From Streptomyces albogriseolus (GTDB lineage Bacteria > Actinomycetota > Actinomycetes > Streptomycetales > Streptomycetaceae): a stretch of DNA of 64,000 bases. The notes below the pieces were generated by a model. That model ran no database searches, was not told where the DNA came from, and saw only the letters and a program-made list of their open reading frames with translations. The DNA lies in NCBI GenBank assembly GCA_014650475.1, contig BMVA01000002.1, positions 124,001 to 188,000 on the forward strand, in the 5' to 3' direction. This document shows, in pieces, positions 27,668 through 37,066 of this stretch. The stretch's first letter is position 1, and every line of letters starts with the position of its first letter. Both the position numbers and the translations under genes were made by a program.

Positions 27668-28309
27668 TCAGTCCTTGTGGACCGTGCCGTCCGGGTCGAG
27701 ACCCCGGAAGGACAGCAGCACGATCAGGATGCCGCCGCACACGATGGCCGAGTCGGCCAGGTTGAACACGGCGAAGTGCTTGGGGGCGATGAAGTCGACG
27801 ACCGCGCCCTCGAAGACGCCCGGCGAGCGGAAGATCCGGTCGGTGAGGTTGCCGAGGGCGCCGCCGAGGAGCAGGCCGAGCGCGATCGCCCAGGGCAGGC
27901 TGTAGAGCTTGCGGGCCAGGCGGAAGATCACCACGATCACCGCCGCCGCGATGACCGTGAAGATCACCGTGAACGCCTCGCCGAAGCCGAAGGCCGCGCC
28001 CGCGTTGCGGATCGCCTCGAAGCGCAGCCAGTCGCCGACGACCTCGATCGGCTCGTGGTGCTCCAGCTTGGCGACCACGATCATCTTGCTGACCAGGTCG
28101 AGGAGGTAGGCGAAGGCGGCCACGGCGAACAGCACGGCGATCCGCCGCCTGCCGCGGGGCCGCTCCGCCTCCTGCGTCGTACCGTCGGCGCCGGCCGGCT
28201 CCCGGCCGTCCCGGTCCCGCAGGTCCCGGTCCTCTCCGTCCCGGTCCTGCCCGTCCCGGTCCGCGTCCGGGATGTCCGGCGTACCGATGATGCGCTCCGC
28301 CTCTGCCAC
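27668..28309 (-). CDS. lspA: Lipoprotein signal peptidase LspA
   Basis: LspA cuts the signal peptide of prolipoproteins after lipid attachment. The 213-residue product has four membrane helices. The conserved blocks are [19 protein letters not shown], and the two catalytic aspartates in VVDFIAP and NLADSAI. The first 55 residues are an unusual hydrophilic extension with repeated Asp-Arg-Asp-Gly units (about 17-36), encoded by near-repeats around 28196-28265. The start is GTG 28309 with GAGGG upstream; no later start would keep the first helix with a good ribosome site. Confidence 0.94.
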   Translation of the reverse strand: MAEAERIIGTPDIPDADRDGQDRDGEDRDLRDRDGREPAGADGTTQEAERPRGRRRIAVLFAVAAFAYLLDLVSKMIVVAKLEHHEPIEVVGDWLRFEAIRNAGAAFGFGEAFTVIFTVIAAAVIVVIFRLARKLYSLPWAIALGLLLGGALGNLTDRIFRSPGVFEGAVVDFIAPKHFAVFNLADSAIVCGGILIVLLSFRGLDPDGTVHKD

Positions 28310-28374
28310 GTGAGTCCCTCAGCCTAGGTCCTTGACTGAGGACGAGGGTACGGCACGGTCCGCGCGGCCGCCCT

Positions 28375-29322
28375 TCAGTACCGGCGCTCCTGCTTCTGTT
28401 TGCACTCGACGCACAGGGTGGCCCTCGGGAAGGCCTGCATGCGGGCCTTCCCGATGGGTTCGCCGCAGTTCTCGCACAGGCCGTAGGTGCCCGCGTCGAG
28501 CCGCTGGAGCGCCCGCTCGAACTGGTCGAGCATCTCGCGCGCGTTCGCGGCGAGGGCCAGTTCGTGCTCCCGCGTGATGTTCTTGGTGCCGGTGTCGGCG
28601 TCGTCGTCGCCCGCGCCGTCGCCGGAGTCCCGCATCAGGCCGGCCAGCGACCGCTCGGAGGAGGTGATCTCCTCGCGCAGCCGCAGCACCTCCGACATCA
28701 GCTCGGCCCGCGCCGCCTCGACCTCTTCGCCGGTCCACGGCTCCTCGCCGGGACGCACCGCGAGCTCGCCCGGCTCCACCGCGCCGTACCGGGCCTTGGG
28801 CACGGCGGTCGCCGCCGCCGCTGTGGCCGCCGGGCCAGGGGTCTTCTTCGCACCCACCGTCGTCACTCCCGTCTGCGCCGCGGCCTCGGCCGCGTCCGCG
28901 TCGTCGGCCGCGCTGTGCCCGGCCCCGTCCTGAGCGGACCCGCTGGTCCTGGCCGCACCGTTCCCCTCGCGGGCGCCCTGGCGGGCACCCGCGCCGTCGT
29001 CGGCGGTCCTCGCGGCCGCCTCGTCCCGCGCCGGGCCCTTCCCGGCGGCCTTCTTCGCGGTGCCCCTCTCCGCGTCCCCGGCCGCGGCGGCCCCCGCCCT
29101 CCCCGTCCTCCTCGCCGTTCCCGTCCTCTTGGACTTGGACGCCGCCGCCTTGGTCCCCGCGCTCTTCCCCGCCGCGGCCTTCGTCCCGGGGACGTCCGCC
29201 TCCCTCGCGTCCTTCGCCGCCGTGGTCCTCCTCGTCCTCGCGCCGCCCGCGGCCGCGTCGGACACCGCACTCTTCCGGCCCCCGGCATGCGTCTCGGCAT
29301 CCGTCGCCTTCTTCGCCATCAT
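28375..29322 (-). CDS. TraR/DksA-family zinc-finger protein with long histone-like N-terminus
   Basis: The C-terminal 120 residues of the 315-residue product form a DksA/TraR domain: a Glu/Leu-rich coiled coil, then [13 protein letters not shown] and TLCVECKQ, giving a C-x2-C-x17-C-x2-C zinc finger. DksA proteins bind the RNA polymerase secondary channel. The first 185 residues are low-complexity, rich in Ala, Lys, Arg, Thr and Gly (for example [17 protein letters not shown]), like the tail of a eukaryotic H1 or HU-type bacterial protein. The start is ATG 29322 (ATGATG) after GAAGGGG. The frame runs open upstream, but that part overlaps the ileS leader. It diverges from ileS. Confidence 0.9.
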   Translation of the reverse strand: MMAKKATDAETHAGGRKSAVSDAAAGGARTRRTTAAKDAREADVPGTKAAAGKSAGTKAAASKSKRTGTARRTGRAGAAAAGDAERGTAKKAAGKGPARDEAAARTADDGAGARQGAREGNGAARTSGSAQDGAGHSAADDADAAEAAAQTGVTTVGAKKTPGPAATAAAATAVPKARYGAVEPGELAVRPGEEPWTGEEVEAARAELMSEVLRLREEITSSERSLAGLMRDSGDGAGDDDADTGTKNITREHELALAANAREMLDQFERALQRLDAGTYGLCENCGEPIGKARMQAFPRATLCVECKQKQERRY

Positions 29323-29335
29323 GGCCGCGGCCCCT

Positions 29336-29348
29336 TCACATATTGTGA
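29336..29348. repeat. Palindrome just upstream of the DksA-family gene
   Basis: TCACA and TGTGA arms flank TAT in a locally AT-rich island, 14 bp before the dksA-like start. It may be an operator or part of the promoter. The arms are everted relative to a Crp site and the spacing is 3 rather than 6, so Crp is not implied. Confidence 0.35.
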
Positions 29349-29609
29349 TCTTGCGCGCGAATCGTGCTGGGACGATAAATCGACGGGGACCCTGCGGCAA
29401 CGGGGCGCACCGCACGGTCACCGCGCCCCGCGCACGCCGCGCGGCGACCTGCATGCGTTGTGCCCAGCTACCCGCCGGGTATGCCGCCCGCATGGACGCC
29501 CCGGCCTTTCGAACAGGCATATCGCTCCATTCAGGGCACAGCCGGGCGTACCGCCATGGGAAAAGCGGTCGGCCGCCCGTCCCGCCGCGCCGTACACTGG
29601 GCGGAGCGA

Positions 29610-29906
29610 AAAGCGTGGATGGGGACGAGTAGCGGCGTACGCAGCCCAGAGCGACCCGGGGACGGTGTGAGCCCGGGGGCGAGCGCGATGTGAAGATCAC
29701 CCCGGAGCCGCCGGAAGAAAGCCGCAGCGCACCGCAGCGGCGAGTAGAACCGGCATCGCGACCCGAATGAGGGGGCTCACCGGAGCGTACGGCGCACCGG
29801 GGGGCCAAGGAGGGTGGTACCGCGGGAGCGCGCCGACGGCGGCGCAAGGACACAGCTCTCGTCCCTCCGGTCGGAAGGCAGCAAGTCCGCCGGAGGAAGC
29901 CCGCTG
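29610..29906 (+). promoter_or_regulatory. T-box leader of ileS, specifier ATC, probably acting on translation
   Basis: The T-box sequence AGGGTGGTACCGCG is at 29811-29824. Upstream, GGGG (29621-29624) can pair with CCCC (29700-29703) as the base of Stem I, setting AGTA (29628-29631) across from GAA (29692-29694), the loop-E pair, beside the Ile specifier ATC (29696-29698), which is followed by a purine as usual. Near ileS, CCTCCGG (29864-29870) is complementary to CCGGAGG (29890-29896), which contains the ribosome site. There is no intrinsic terminator with a T-run. Uncharged tRNA-Ile should therefore free the ribosome site, as described for actinobacterial ileS. TACACT at 29593-29598 could be the -10. 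The DNA between 29349 and 29592 holds no gene I can support. Confidence 0.9.
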
Positions 29907-32900
29907 ATGACATCGCCGACGTACCGCCCGGTACCCGCCCAGGTCGACCTGCCCGCGCTCGAGCACACGGTGCTCAAGTTCTGGGACGAGCAGAAGATCT
30001 TCGCCAAGAGCCTGGAGCAGTCCGCGGGCCGCCCCGAATGGGTGTTCTACGAGGGCCCGCCCACCGCCAACGGCATGCCCGGCGCCCACCACATCGAGGC
30101 CCGCGTCTTCAAGGACGTCTTCCCCCGCTTCCGCACCATGCGCGGCTACCACGTGGCCCGCAAGGCCGGCTGGGACTGCCACGGCCTCCCGGTGGAGCTC
30201 GCCGTCGAGAAGGAGCTGGGCTTCTCCGGCAAGCAGGACATCGAGGCGTACGGCATCGCCGAGTTCAACGCCAAGTGCCGTGAGTCGGTGACCCGGCACA
30301 CGGACGCCTTCGCCGAGCTGACGACCCGCATGGGCTACTGGGTCGACCTCGACGAGGCGTACCGGACCATGGACCCGGAGTACGTCGAGTCGGTCTGGTG
30401 GTCGCTGAAGGAGATCTTCAACAAGGGCCTGCTGGTCCAGGACCACCGCGTCGCCCCCTGGTGCCCCCGCTGCGGCACCGGCCTGTCCGACCACGAGCTG
30501 GCGCAGGGCTACGAGACGGTCGTCGACCCGTCGGTCTACGTCCGCTTCCCGCTGACCTCCGGCCCGCTGGCCGGCGAGGCGGCCCTGCTGGTGTGGACGA
30601 CCACCCCGTGGACCCTGGTGTCCAACACGGCGGTCGCCGCCCACCCCGGCGTGGTTTACGTCGTCGCGACGAACGGTGAGGAGAAGCTGGTCGTCGCCGA
30701 GCCGCTGGTCGAGAAGGCCCTCGGCGAGGGCTGGGAGACCACCGGCCAGTCCTTCACCGGCGCGGAGATGGAGCGCTGGACGTACCAGCGCCCGTTCGAG
30801 CTGGTCGAGTTCCCGCGCGTCAGCGAGGGAACCGATGAGCACAGCCCGGCCGAGGCCCACTACGTGGTCAACGCCGAGTACGTCACCACCGAGGACGGCA
30901 CCGGTCTGGTCCACCAGTCCCCCGCCTTCGGTGAGGACGACCTCAAGGTCTGCCGCTCCTACGGCCTCCCGGTCGTGAACCCGGTCCGCCCCGACGGCAC
31001 CTTCGAGGAGGACGTCCCGCTGGTCGGCGGCGTCTTCTTCAAGAAGGCCGACGAGAAGCTCACCGCCGACCTCGACGAGCGCGGCCTGCTCTTCAAGCAC
31101 ATCCCGTACGAGCACAGCTACCCGCACTGCTGGCGCTGCCACACGGCGCTGCTCTACTACGCGCAGCCGTCCTGGTACATCCGCACCACCGCCGTCAAGG
31201 ACCGTCTCCTCGAGGAGAACGAGGGCACCAACTGGTTCCCGGACACGGTCAAGCACGGCCGCTACGGCGACTGGCTCAACAACAACATCGACTGGGCGCT
31301 CTCCCGTAACCGCTACTGGGGCACCCCGCTGCCGATCTGGCGCTGCGAGGACGACCACCTCACGGTCGTCGGCTCCCGCGCGGAGCTGTCCGAGCTGACC
31401 GGCACCGACCAGTCCGGCCTCGACCCGCACCGGCCGTACATCGACGAGGTCACCTTCGCCTGCCCGACCTGTGAGAAGACGGCCACGCGCGTGCCCGAGG
31501 TCATCGACGCCTGGTACGACTCGGGCTCCATGCCGTTCGCGCAGTGGGGCTACCCGTACAAGAACAAGGAGCTGTTCGAGGCCCGCTACCCGGCGCAGTT
31601 CATCTGCGAGGCCATCGACCAGACCCGCGGCTGGTTCTACACGCTGATGGCGGTCGGCACGCTCGTCTTCGACAAGTCGTCGTACGAGAACGTCGTCTGC
31701 CTGGGCCACATCCTCGCCGAGGACGGCCGCAAGATGTCCAAGCACCTGGGCAACATCCTGCAGCCGATCCCGCTGATGGACCAGCACGGCGCGGACGCGG
31801 TGCGCTGGTTCATGGCGGCCGGCGGCTCGCCCTGGGCGGCCCGCCGCGTGGGCCACGGCACCATCCAGGAGGTCGTCCGCAAGACGCTCCTCACGTACTG
31901 GAACACGGTCGCCTTCCAGGCCCTGTACGCCCGCACGTCCGCCTGGGCGCCGAGCGAGGCCGACCCGGCCCCGGCCGACCGCCCGGTGCTGGACCGCTGG
32001 CTGCTGTCCGAACTGCACGCCCTCACCGACCAGGTGACCCAGGCGCTGGAGAACTACGACACCCAGCGGGCCGGCAAGCTGCTGTCCGCGTTCGTCGACG
32101 ACCTCTCCAACTGGTACGTCCGCCGCTCCCGCCGCCGCTTCTGGCAGGGCGACAAGGCCGCGCTGCGCACCCTGCACGAGGTCGTGGAGACGGTGACCAA
32201 GCTCATGGCCCCGCTCACCCCGTTCATCACCGAGCAGGTGTGGCAGGACCTGATCGTTCCCGTCACGCCGGGCGCGCCGGAGTCGGTGCACCTGTCCTCG
32301 TGGCCGGAGGCGGACCTGTCCGCCGTCGACCCGGAGCTGTCCCGCCAGATGGCGCTGGTGCGCCGCCTGGTGGAGCTGGGCCGCGCCACGCGCGCCGAGT
32401 CGGGCGTCAAGACGCGTCAGCCGCTGCGGCGGGCGCTGATCGCGGCGGCCGGTTTCGACTCCCTCGACCCGGCCCTGCACACGCAGATCACGGAGGAGCT
32501 GAACGTCGAGTCGCTGGCGCTGCTGTCCGAGGTGGGCGGCTCGCTGGTGGACACCACGGCCAAGGCCAACTTCCGCGCGCTGGGCAAGCGGTTCGGCAAG
32601 CGGGTCCAGGACGTGGCCAAGGCGGTCGCGAACGCGGACGCCGCCGCGCTGTCCCTGGCCCTGCGCGAGGGCACGGCCTCGGTGGAGGTCGACGGCGAGA
32701 CGATCACCCTCTCCCCGGACGAGGTGATCATCACGGAAACCCCGCGCGAGGGCTGGTCGGTGGCGTCCGACGCGGGCGCCACGGTCGCCCTGGACCTGGA
32801 GATCACCGAGGAGCTGCGCCGCGCCGGTCTGGCCCGTGACGCGATCCGGCTGATCCAGGAGGCCCGCAAGAACAGCGGCCTGGACGTGGCCGACCGGATC

Positions 32901-33077
32901 GCCCTCCGCTGGACGTCGGACGACGCCGCCACGGGGGCCGCGCTGACGGAGCACGCGGAGCTGATCGCCGACGAGGTGCTCGCCACGGACTTCGCCCGGG
33001 GCGAGGCGGACGACACCTACGGCGCCCCGTTCACGGACGAGGGCCTGTCCCTGACGTTCCGTCTGCGCAAGGCGTAA
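29907..33077 (+). CDS. ileS: Isoleucyl-tRNA synthetase, IleS2-like form
   Basis: IleS charges tRNA-Ile and edits Val. The 1056-residue product has the class I signatures PPTANGMPGAHH (HIGH region, about 53-64) and GRKMSKHLGN (KMSKS region). Between them lies the CP1 editing domain (WTTTPWTLVSNTAVAAHPG) and Cys pairs (CPRCGTG, CWRC, CPTC) that may bind zinc. The PTANG-PG-HH form and the large size fit the eukaryote-like IleS2 type rather than the E. coli type. IleS2 enzymes are often poorly inhibited by mupirocin, but that is family knowledge and is not shown here. ATG 29907 follows GGAGG by 10 bp. Control is by the T-box leader. Confidence 0.97.
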   Translation: MTSPTYRPVPAQVDLPALEHTVLKFWDEQKIFAKSLEQSAGRPEWVFYEGPPTANGMPGAHHIEARVFKDVFPRFRTMRGYHVARKAGWDCHGLPVELAVEKELGFSGKQDIEAYGIAEFNAKCRESVTRHTDAFAELTTRMGYWVDLDEAYRTMDPEYVESVWWSLKEIFNKGLLVQDHRVAPWCPRCGTGLSDHELAQGYETVVDPSVYVRFPLTSGPLAGEAALLVWTTTPWTLVSNTAVAAHPGVVYVVATNGEEKLVVAEPLVEKALGEGWETTGQSFTGAEMERWTYQRPFELVEFPRVSEGTDEHSPAEAHYVVNAEYVTTEDGTGLVHQSPAFGEDDLKVCRSYGLPVVNPVRPDGTFEEDVPLVGGVFFKKADEKLTADLDERGLLFKHIPYEHSYPHCWRCHTALLYYAQPSWYIRTTAVKDRLLEENEGTNWFPDTVKHGRYGDWLNNNIDWALSRNRYWGTPLPIWRCEDDHLTVVGSRAELSELTGTDQSGLDPHRPYIDEVTFACPTCEKTATRVPEVIDAWYDSGSMPFAQWGYPYKNKELFEARYPAQFICEAIDQTRGWFYTLMAVGTLVFDKSSYENVVCLGHILAEDGRKMSKHLGNILQPIPLMDQHGADAVRWFMAAGGSPWAARRVGHGTIQEVVRKTLLTYWNTVAFQALYARTSAWAPSEADPAPADRPVLDRWLLSELHALTDQVTQALENYDTQRAGKLLSAFVDDLSNWYVRRSRRRFWQGDKAALRTLHEVVETVTKLMAPLTPFITEQVWQDLIVPVTPGAPESVHLSSWPEADLSAVDPELSRQMALVRRLVELGRATRAESGVKTRQPLRRALIAAAGFDSLDPALHTQITEELNVESLALLSEVGGSLVDTTAKANFRALGKRFGKRVQDVAKAVANADAAALSLALREGTASVEVDGETITLSPDEVIITETPREGWSVASDAGATVALDLEITEELRRAGLARDAIRLIQEARKNSGLDVADRIALRWTSDDAATGAALTEHAELIADEVLATDFARGEADDTYGAPFTDEGLSLTFRLRKA

Positions 33078-33090
33078 TCACCGTCACACA

Positions 33091-33140
33091 CCGGAAGGCC
33101 CGGTGCCCTGGAGATCGTCTCCGGGGCACCGGGCCTTCGG
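33091..33140 (+). terminator. Terminator after ileS
   Basis: A long hairpin starts 14 bp after the ileS stop: AAGGCCCGGTGCCC pairs with GGGCACCGGGCCTT, and GGAGA pairs with TCTCC closer to a TCG loop. It has about 19 paired bases with one small mismatch, and is a strong candidate. Confidence 0.88.
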
Positions 33141-33222
33141 CGTTGCGTGCGTCGGACATGTCCGCCGCATCCGAACAAACGGCGTGAACCGTGGGGAACC
33201 GGTGGGAACACGCGTAGCACGA

Positions 33223-33260
33223 GGGCGGGGCCCCGGGTTGGTGAACCCGGGGCCCCGCCC
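33223..33260 (-). terminator. Terminator after divIVA
   Basis: A 17-bp perfect stem (33223-33239 with 33244-33260) with a GGTG loop lies 46 bp past the divIVA stop. It also backs up the ileS terminator from the other side. The remaining bases of the 228-bp gap hold nothing else notable. Confidence 0.88.
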
Positions 33261-33305
33261 TGAACGCTGCCGACTGCTACGCCGTACCCATGGCCGCGGG
33301 GGCCG

Positions 33306-34451
33306 TCAGTTGTCGTCCTCGTCGATCAGGAAGCCACGCATCGGCGACGGCGCCTGACCCATCGGCGAGGGGCCCTGCGGACGGACCGGAGCCATGGGCT
33401 GGGTCATCGCCGGCTGCATCTGCTGCTGACCGCCGTACGACGGGCCGGACTGGCCGTGGCCGCCGCCCATCCCCTGGTTGCCGCCGTAGGACGGGGCACC
33501 CGCGCCGGCCGGAGCCATCGAGGGCGCCGGGGACGGCGGCAGGGACGGAGCCGCGCTCGCGGGCTGACGCGGCGGGGCGAGCGAGTCGTCCGCCTGGGTC
33601 TCCAGCTGGCGCAGCTGCGACTCCAGGTAGGACTTCAGCCGCGTGCGGTACTCGCGCTCGAAGCCGCGCAGGTCCTCGACCTTGCGCTCCAGCGTGGCGC
33701 GGGCGGACTCCAGGGAGCCCATCGCGACGCGGTGCTTCTCCTGCGCGTCCCGCTCCAGGGCGTCGGCCTTGGCACGGGCGTCACGCTCGAGGCCCTCGGC
33801 ACGCGAACGCGCCTCGCCCACGATCTTGTTGGCCTCGGAACGGGCCTCCGCGATCGCCTGGTCGGCGGTCTGCTGGGCCAGCGACAGGACACGCGCGGCG
33901 CTGTCGCCACCGGGACCCTGCTGACCGGGCATACCGGGGCCGCCCATGGGACCGCCCATCGGGCCGCCAGGGCCCATCTGCCCCTGCATCGGGCCGCCCT
34001 GGCCCATCGGCCCGGGACCCTGGCCCATGGGGCCGGGACCCTGCGGGCCGCCCTGTCCGCCGGGGCCGGCGGGCAGCTGAGGAGCACCGCTCGGCAGCTG
34101 GGGCGGGCCACCCATGGGGCCGCCCATCTGCTGCTGCGGCGGGCCCGATATGCCGGCGGGCACCGGAGCGCCGGGACCTCGCATGCCCTGCTGGGGCATG
34201 CCGGGAGGCGGACCCTGCTGTTGCTGCTGGTCCTGCTGCTCCGGAGGCTTGCGCATGTTCTGCTGGTTCTGCGCCGCGGCGCGCGTGGCCGCGGCCAGCT
34301 TGGCGCGCAGGTCCTCGTTCTCGCGCAGCAGGCGCGTCAGTTCGGCTTCGACCTCGTCGAGGAAGGCATCGACCTCGTCCTCGTCATAGCCTTCTCGGAG
34401 GCGGACGGTCGTGAACTGCTTGTTCCGCACGTCCTCGGGGGTCAACGGCAT
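33306..34451 (-). CDS. divIVA: Cell-pole growth scaffold DivIVA (Wag31)
   Basis: DivIVA marks curved membrane at hyphal tips and recruits the polar growth machinery; it is essential in Streptomyces. The 381-residue product has the conserved N-terminal lipid-binding domain ([13 protein letters not shown], then [16 protein letters not shown]) and first coiled coil (about 1-65). A long Gln/Pro/Gly/Met-rich linker follows (about 66-185), then a second coiled coil (about 186-285) and a Pro/Gly/Ser/Gln-rich tail ending GFLIDEDDN. The linker is longer than in Bacillus or Mycobacterium, as is usual in Streptomyces. The start is ATG 34451 with GAGGTGAAGAG upstream. It is the last gene of the dcw run. 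Confidence 0.98.
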   Translation of the reverse strand: MPLTPEDVRNKQFTTVRLREGYDEDEVDAFLDEVEAELTRLLRENEDLRAKLAAATRAAAQNQQNMRKPPEQQDQQQQQGPPPGMPQQGMRGPGAPVPAGISGPPQQQMGGPMGGPPQLPSGAPQLPAGPGGQGGPQGPGPMGQGPGPMGQGGPMQGQMGPGGPMGGPMGGPGMPGQQGPGGDSAARVLSLAQQTADQAIAEARSEANKIVGEARSRAEGLERDARAKADALERDAQEKHRVAMGSLESARATLERKVEDLRGFEREYRTRLKSYLESQLRQLETQADDSLAPPRQPASAAPSLPPSPAPSMAPAGAGAPSYGGNQGMGGGHGQSGPSYGGQQQMQPAMTQPMAPVRPQGPSPMGQAPSPMRGFLIDEDDN

Positions 34452-34503
34452 CTCTTCACCTCAACGTAGTCATCGGCAGTCGGCAAGACCGTATCGTCCA
34501 CAG

Positions 34504-34794
34504 TCACCTCGCGAGATTGCCCACGATCGAGATGAGGATGTAGACGATGATCATCAGTACGAAGAAGGACAGGTCGAGCGCCACGCCCCCGAGACGCAGC
34601 GGCGGGATGAACCGCCGCAGAAGCTTCAGCGGTGGATCGGTGACAGTGTAGGTGGCCTCCAGGACGACCACCATCGCCTTGCCGGGTTGCCATGAGCGGG
34701 CGAACTGGAACACGTAATCCATGACCAAACGGAAGATCAGCACGATGAGGAACACCATCAGCGCGATGTAGATCACCTGCGCGAACACGCTCAT
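34504..34794 (-). CDS. YggT-family membrane protein
   Basis: The 96-residue product has two membrane helices (about 5-27 and 70-92) flanking a short loop with the family motif DPPLKLLRRFIPPLRLGG. YggT proteins sit in division-gene clusters of Gram-positive bacteria and cyanobacteria, and have been linked to cell shape or nucleoid/thylakoid organisation; the exact role is unclear. It lies between sepF and divIVA, 48 bp after sepF, in the same direction. Confidence 0.93.
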   Translation of the reverse strand: MSVFAQVIYIALMVFLIVLIFRLVMDYVFQFARSWQPGKAMVVVLEATYTVTDPPLKLLRRFIPPLRLGGVALDLSFFVLMIIVYILISIVGNLAR

Positions 34795-34842
34795 GGCCTG
34801 CTTTTCCCTCTCCCCTGTGCCGCTCTTGTCCGGTCCTGCGTC

Positions 34843-35484
34843 TCAGCTCTGGTTGAAGAACCCGCCCTCTGCGATGCGGGCCTTGTCCTCCGCCGTGACA
34901 TCGACGTTAGCAGGCGACAACAGGAACACCTTCTGCGTCACCCGCTCGATGCTGCCGTGAAGACCAAACACCAAACCGGCCGCAAAGTCGACAAGTCGCT
35001 TCGCGTCTGTGTCATCCATCTCAGTCAGATTCATGATCACCGGGGTGCCCTCACGGAAGTGTTCCCCGATGGTACGGGCCTCGTTGTAGGTCCGGGGGTG
35101 AAGCGTGGTGATCCGGTAAGGCTCTCGTTCCGACACGACCTTGGGCATGATCACCGGTGCGTTCTTCTCCAGGCTGGCGCGTTCTTGTGTGATGGATGCC
35201 ACGGGCGCGATCCGCGCCGGGCGTGGCGATTCCGCGGGCAGCGAAGCGGAACGGGACACCGGTTCGCGGGGCGCGGGCGGGTGGACGACTCGTACCTCTT
35301 CGTCCCTTTGGGGCTGATGTGTTCCGTGGGACTGGTGCGACGGCTCGTGCCGCCGGTGGTCCCGCTCCGGCTCCGGGTCGAGTTCCGGTTCGAAATCGTC
35401 GTCTGGGTCGAATCCGCGGCCGTCGTACCCATCGTCCTCCACGAGGCCGAGGTAGACCGCCATCTTGCGCATCGCGCCGGCCAT
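34843..35484 (-). CDS. sepF: Cell division protein SepF
   Basis: SepF anchors FtsZ to the membrane. It is likely the main anchor here, since no ftsA is present in the cluster. The 213-residue product has an N-terminal amphipathic membrane-binding helix ([14 protein letters not shown]), an acidic disordered linker with many Asp/Glu/His/Arg (about 17-110), and the C-terminal SepF dimer domain (about 120-205; for example [20 protein letters not shown] and [17 protein letters not shown]). The start is ATG 35484 after GGAG. The 128-bp gap to yggS may carry a secondary promoter, but I see no clear one. Confidence 0.96.
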   Translation of the reverse strand: MAGAMRKMAVYLGLVEDDGYDGRGFDPDDDFEPELDPEPERDHRRHEPSHQSHGTHQPQRDEEVRVVHPPAPREPVSRSASLPAESPRPARIAPVASITQERASLEKNAPVIMPKVVSEREPYRITTLHPRTYNEARTIGEHFREGTPVIMNLTEMDDTDAKRLVDFAAGLVFGLHGSIERVTQKVFLLSPANVDVTAEDKARIAEGGFFNQS

Positions 35485-35612
35485 GCTCCGAGTCCTCCGC
35501 TCTGTGGTGGATCCGCTGACGACCGCCAAGTGCCCGCGATCCACTGGGTCCTTGCTCCGCCGTTGGGCGGAAATGACCATATTTTCTGCTGTGGTCCGAC
35601 TTCTTGGCGACG

Positions 35613-36332
35613 TTACCCGAGCCTGGGGCGGACTCCGAGTACCGCACTGCCGACGCGCACATGTGTCGCTCCGGCGGCCACGGCCTGTTCGAGATCCGCA
35701 CTCATCCCTGCCGACACCATGTTCGCAGCCGGATGGGTCCGGCGCAGGTCGGTCGACAAATCCATCAACCGCTCGAACGCCGCCTGTTGGCGGCCTGCGT
35801 ACTCCCCGGTGAGCGGCGCGACGGTCATCAGGCCGTCCAGCCGCAGCCCTTCGGCCCCGGCCACCAGGTCGGCCAGCTCCGCGACGCCCGAGGGCGCCAC
35901 GCCGCCGCGCTCGCCCCGGCCGTCGGCGCCGGCGTCGAACGCCACCTGGACGAGGCAGCCGACCTCACGCCCGGCCCGGACGGCCTCCTTGGAGAGCGCC
36001 GACACAAGACGGGCACGGTCGACAGACTGCACGACATCGGCATAACCGACCACCGAACGCACCTTGTTGGTCTGAAGTTGACCGACGAAATGCCACACAA
36101 GGGGCAGATCCGCGCAGGCCGCCGCCTTCGGGGCGGCGTCCTGGTCGCGGTTCTCGGCGACGTGCCGCACGCCGAGTCCGGAGAGGACGCGCACGTCGCT
36201 CGCGGGCCAGGTCTTGGTGACCACGACGAGCGTCACCTCGTCGCGTCCGCGACCGGCCGCGTCGCACGCGGCGGCGATCCGCTCCTCCACTCTCGCCAGG
36301 TTCGCGGCGAGTTCTTCCTTACGGTCCGTCAT
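35613..36332 (-). CDS. yggS: YggS-family PLP-binding protein (PLP homeostasis)
   Basis: The 239-residue product is a single TIM-barrel PLP protein related to the alanine racemase N-domain. The PLP lysine is in VVVTKTWPA, early in the protein, and the phosphate-binding end is [23 protein letters not shown]. These proteins hold PLP and balance the B6 pool; they have no known catalytic reaction. One oddity is that the usual GENYVQ-like motif reads AENRDQDA. It overlaps pgeF by 4 bp and sits in the dcw cluster between ftsZ and sepF, as in most actinobacteria. Confidence 0.95.
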   Translation of the reverse strand: MTDRKEELAANLARVEERIAAACDAAGRGRDEVTLVVVTKTWPASDVRVLSGLGVRHVAENRDQDAAPKAAACADLPLVWHFVGQLQTNKVRSVVGYADVVQSVDRARLVSALSKEAVRAGREVGCLVQVAFDAGADGRGERGGVAPSGVAELADLVAGAEGLRLDGLMTVAPLTGEYAGRQQAAFERLMDLSTDLRRTHPAANMVSAGMSADLEQAVAAGATHVRVGSAVLGVRPRLG

Positions 36333-37066
36333 GTCCTCGGGTCCAGCCACACATAACTCGCGAGCCGCCCGGTGGTGCGGTCGCGACGGTACGAGAAGTG
36401 ATCGTCCGACTCCCGTGTGCACACGGGCGAGCGCCCGGCGCCGACGACGCCCAGCCGCTCGAGTTGCGCGTGCACACCCGCGACGACGTCGACCGCCGGG
36501 GTGCCCCAGCCGGTCTCGGCGTACGCCGCCGGCTCGACGGCGGCCACGTCGGCGCGCATCTGCTCCGGCACCTCGTAGCACCGGCCGCACACCGCGGGCC
36601 CGGTGCGCGCGACGATCCGGGCGGGGTCGGCGCCGAGGCCGGTCATGGCCCGCACCGCGGCCGGGACCACCCCGGCGACCAGTCCGGGCCGGCCCGCGTG
36701 CGCCGCGGCGACGACACCCGCGACGGGGTCGGCCAGCAGCACCGGCACGCAGTCGGCGGTGAGCACGGCGAGGGCGAGTCCGCGCCGTGTGGTGACGATC
36801 GCGTCCACCTCGGGCACCGGGCGGTCGCCCCACGGCTCGTCGACGACGACCGCGTCGGCCCCGTGCACCTGGTTCATCCAGACCACGCGGGCCGGGTCCA
36901 CGCCGAGCGCCCTGGCGGCCAGCTCCCGGTTGGCGCGCACCTTCTCCGGGTCGTCCCCGACCGCGCCCCCGAGGTTGAGCTCCTCATACGGAGCGGCGCT
37001 CACCCCGCCCCACCGGTCGGTGAAGCCGAAGTGCGCGCCGCTCACGCTCTCGCGCTGTCCTATCAC
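36329..37066 (-). CDS. pgeF: Peptidoglycan editing factor PgeF (YfiH/laccase domain)
   Basis: PgeF hydrolyses wrongly built UDP-MurNAc-L-Ser so that L-Ala is kept at position 1 of the stem peptide; older labels call it polyphenol oxidase. The 245-residue product has the metal-site residues in NQVHGAD (His), [10 protein letters not shown] (Cys) and AAHAGRPGL (His). The GTG start overlaps the ftsZ stop by 4 bp, and its own stop overlaps the yggS start by 4 bp. The location next to ftsZ fits a cell wall role. Confidence 0.94.
   Translation of the reverse strand: MIGQRESVSGAHFGFTDRWGGVSAAPYEELNLGGAVGDDPEKVRANRELAARALGVDPARVVWMNQVHGADAVVVDEPWGDRPVPEVDAIVTTRRGLALAVLTADCVPVLLADPVAGVVAAAHAGRPGLVAGVVPAAVRAMTGLGADPARIVARTGPAVCGRCYEVPEQMRADVAAVEPAAYAETGWGTPAVDVVAGVHAQLERLGVVGAGRSPVCTRESDDHFSYRRDRTTGRLASYVWLDPRT

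Noticed and set aside
29336-29348. Crp-type site before the DksA-family gene
   Set aside because: The half sites are everted and 3 bp apart, unlike TGTGA-N6-TCACA.
29697-32954. 1085-codon minus-strand open frame opposite ileS
   Set aside because: Same cause: low-complexity composition, no ribosome site, and IleS motifs on the other strand.
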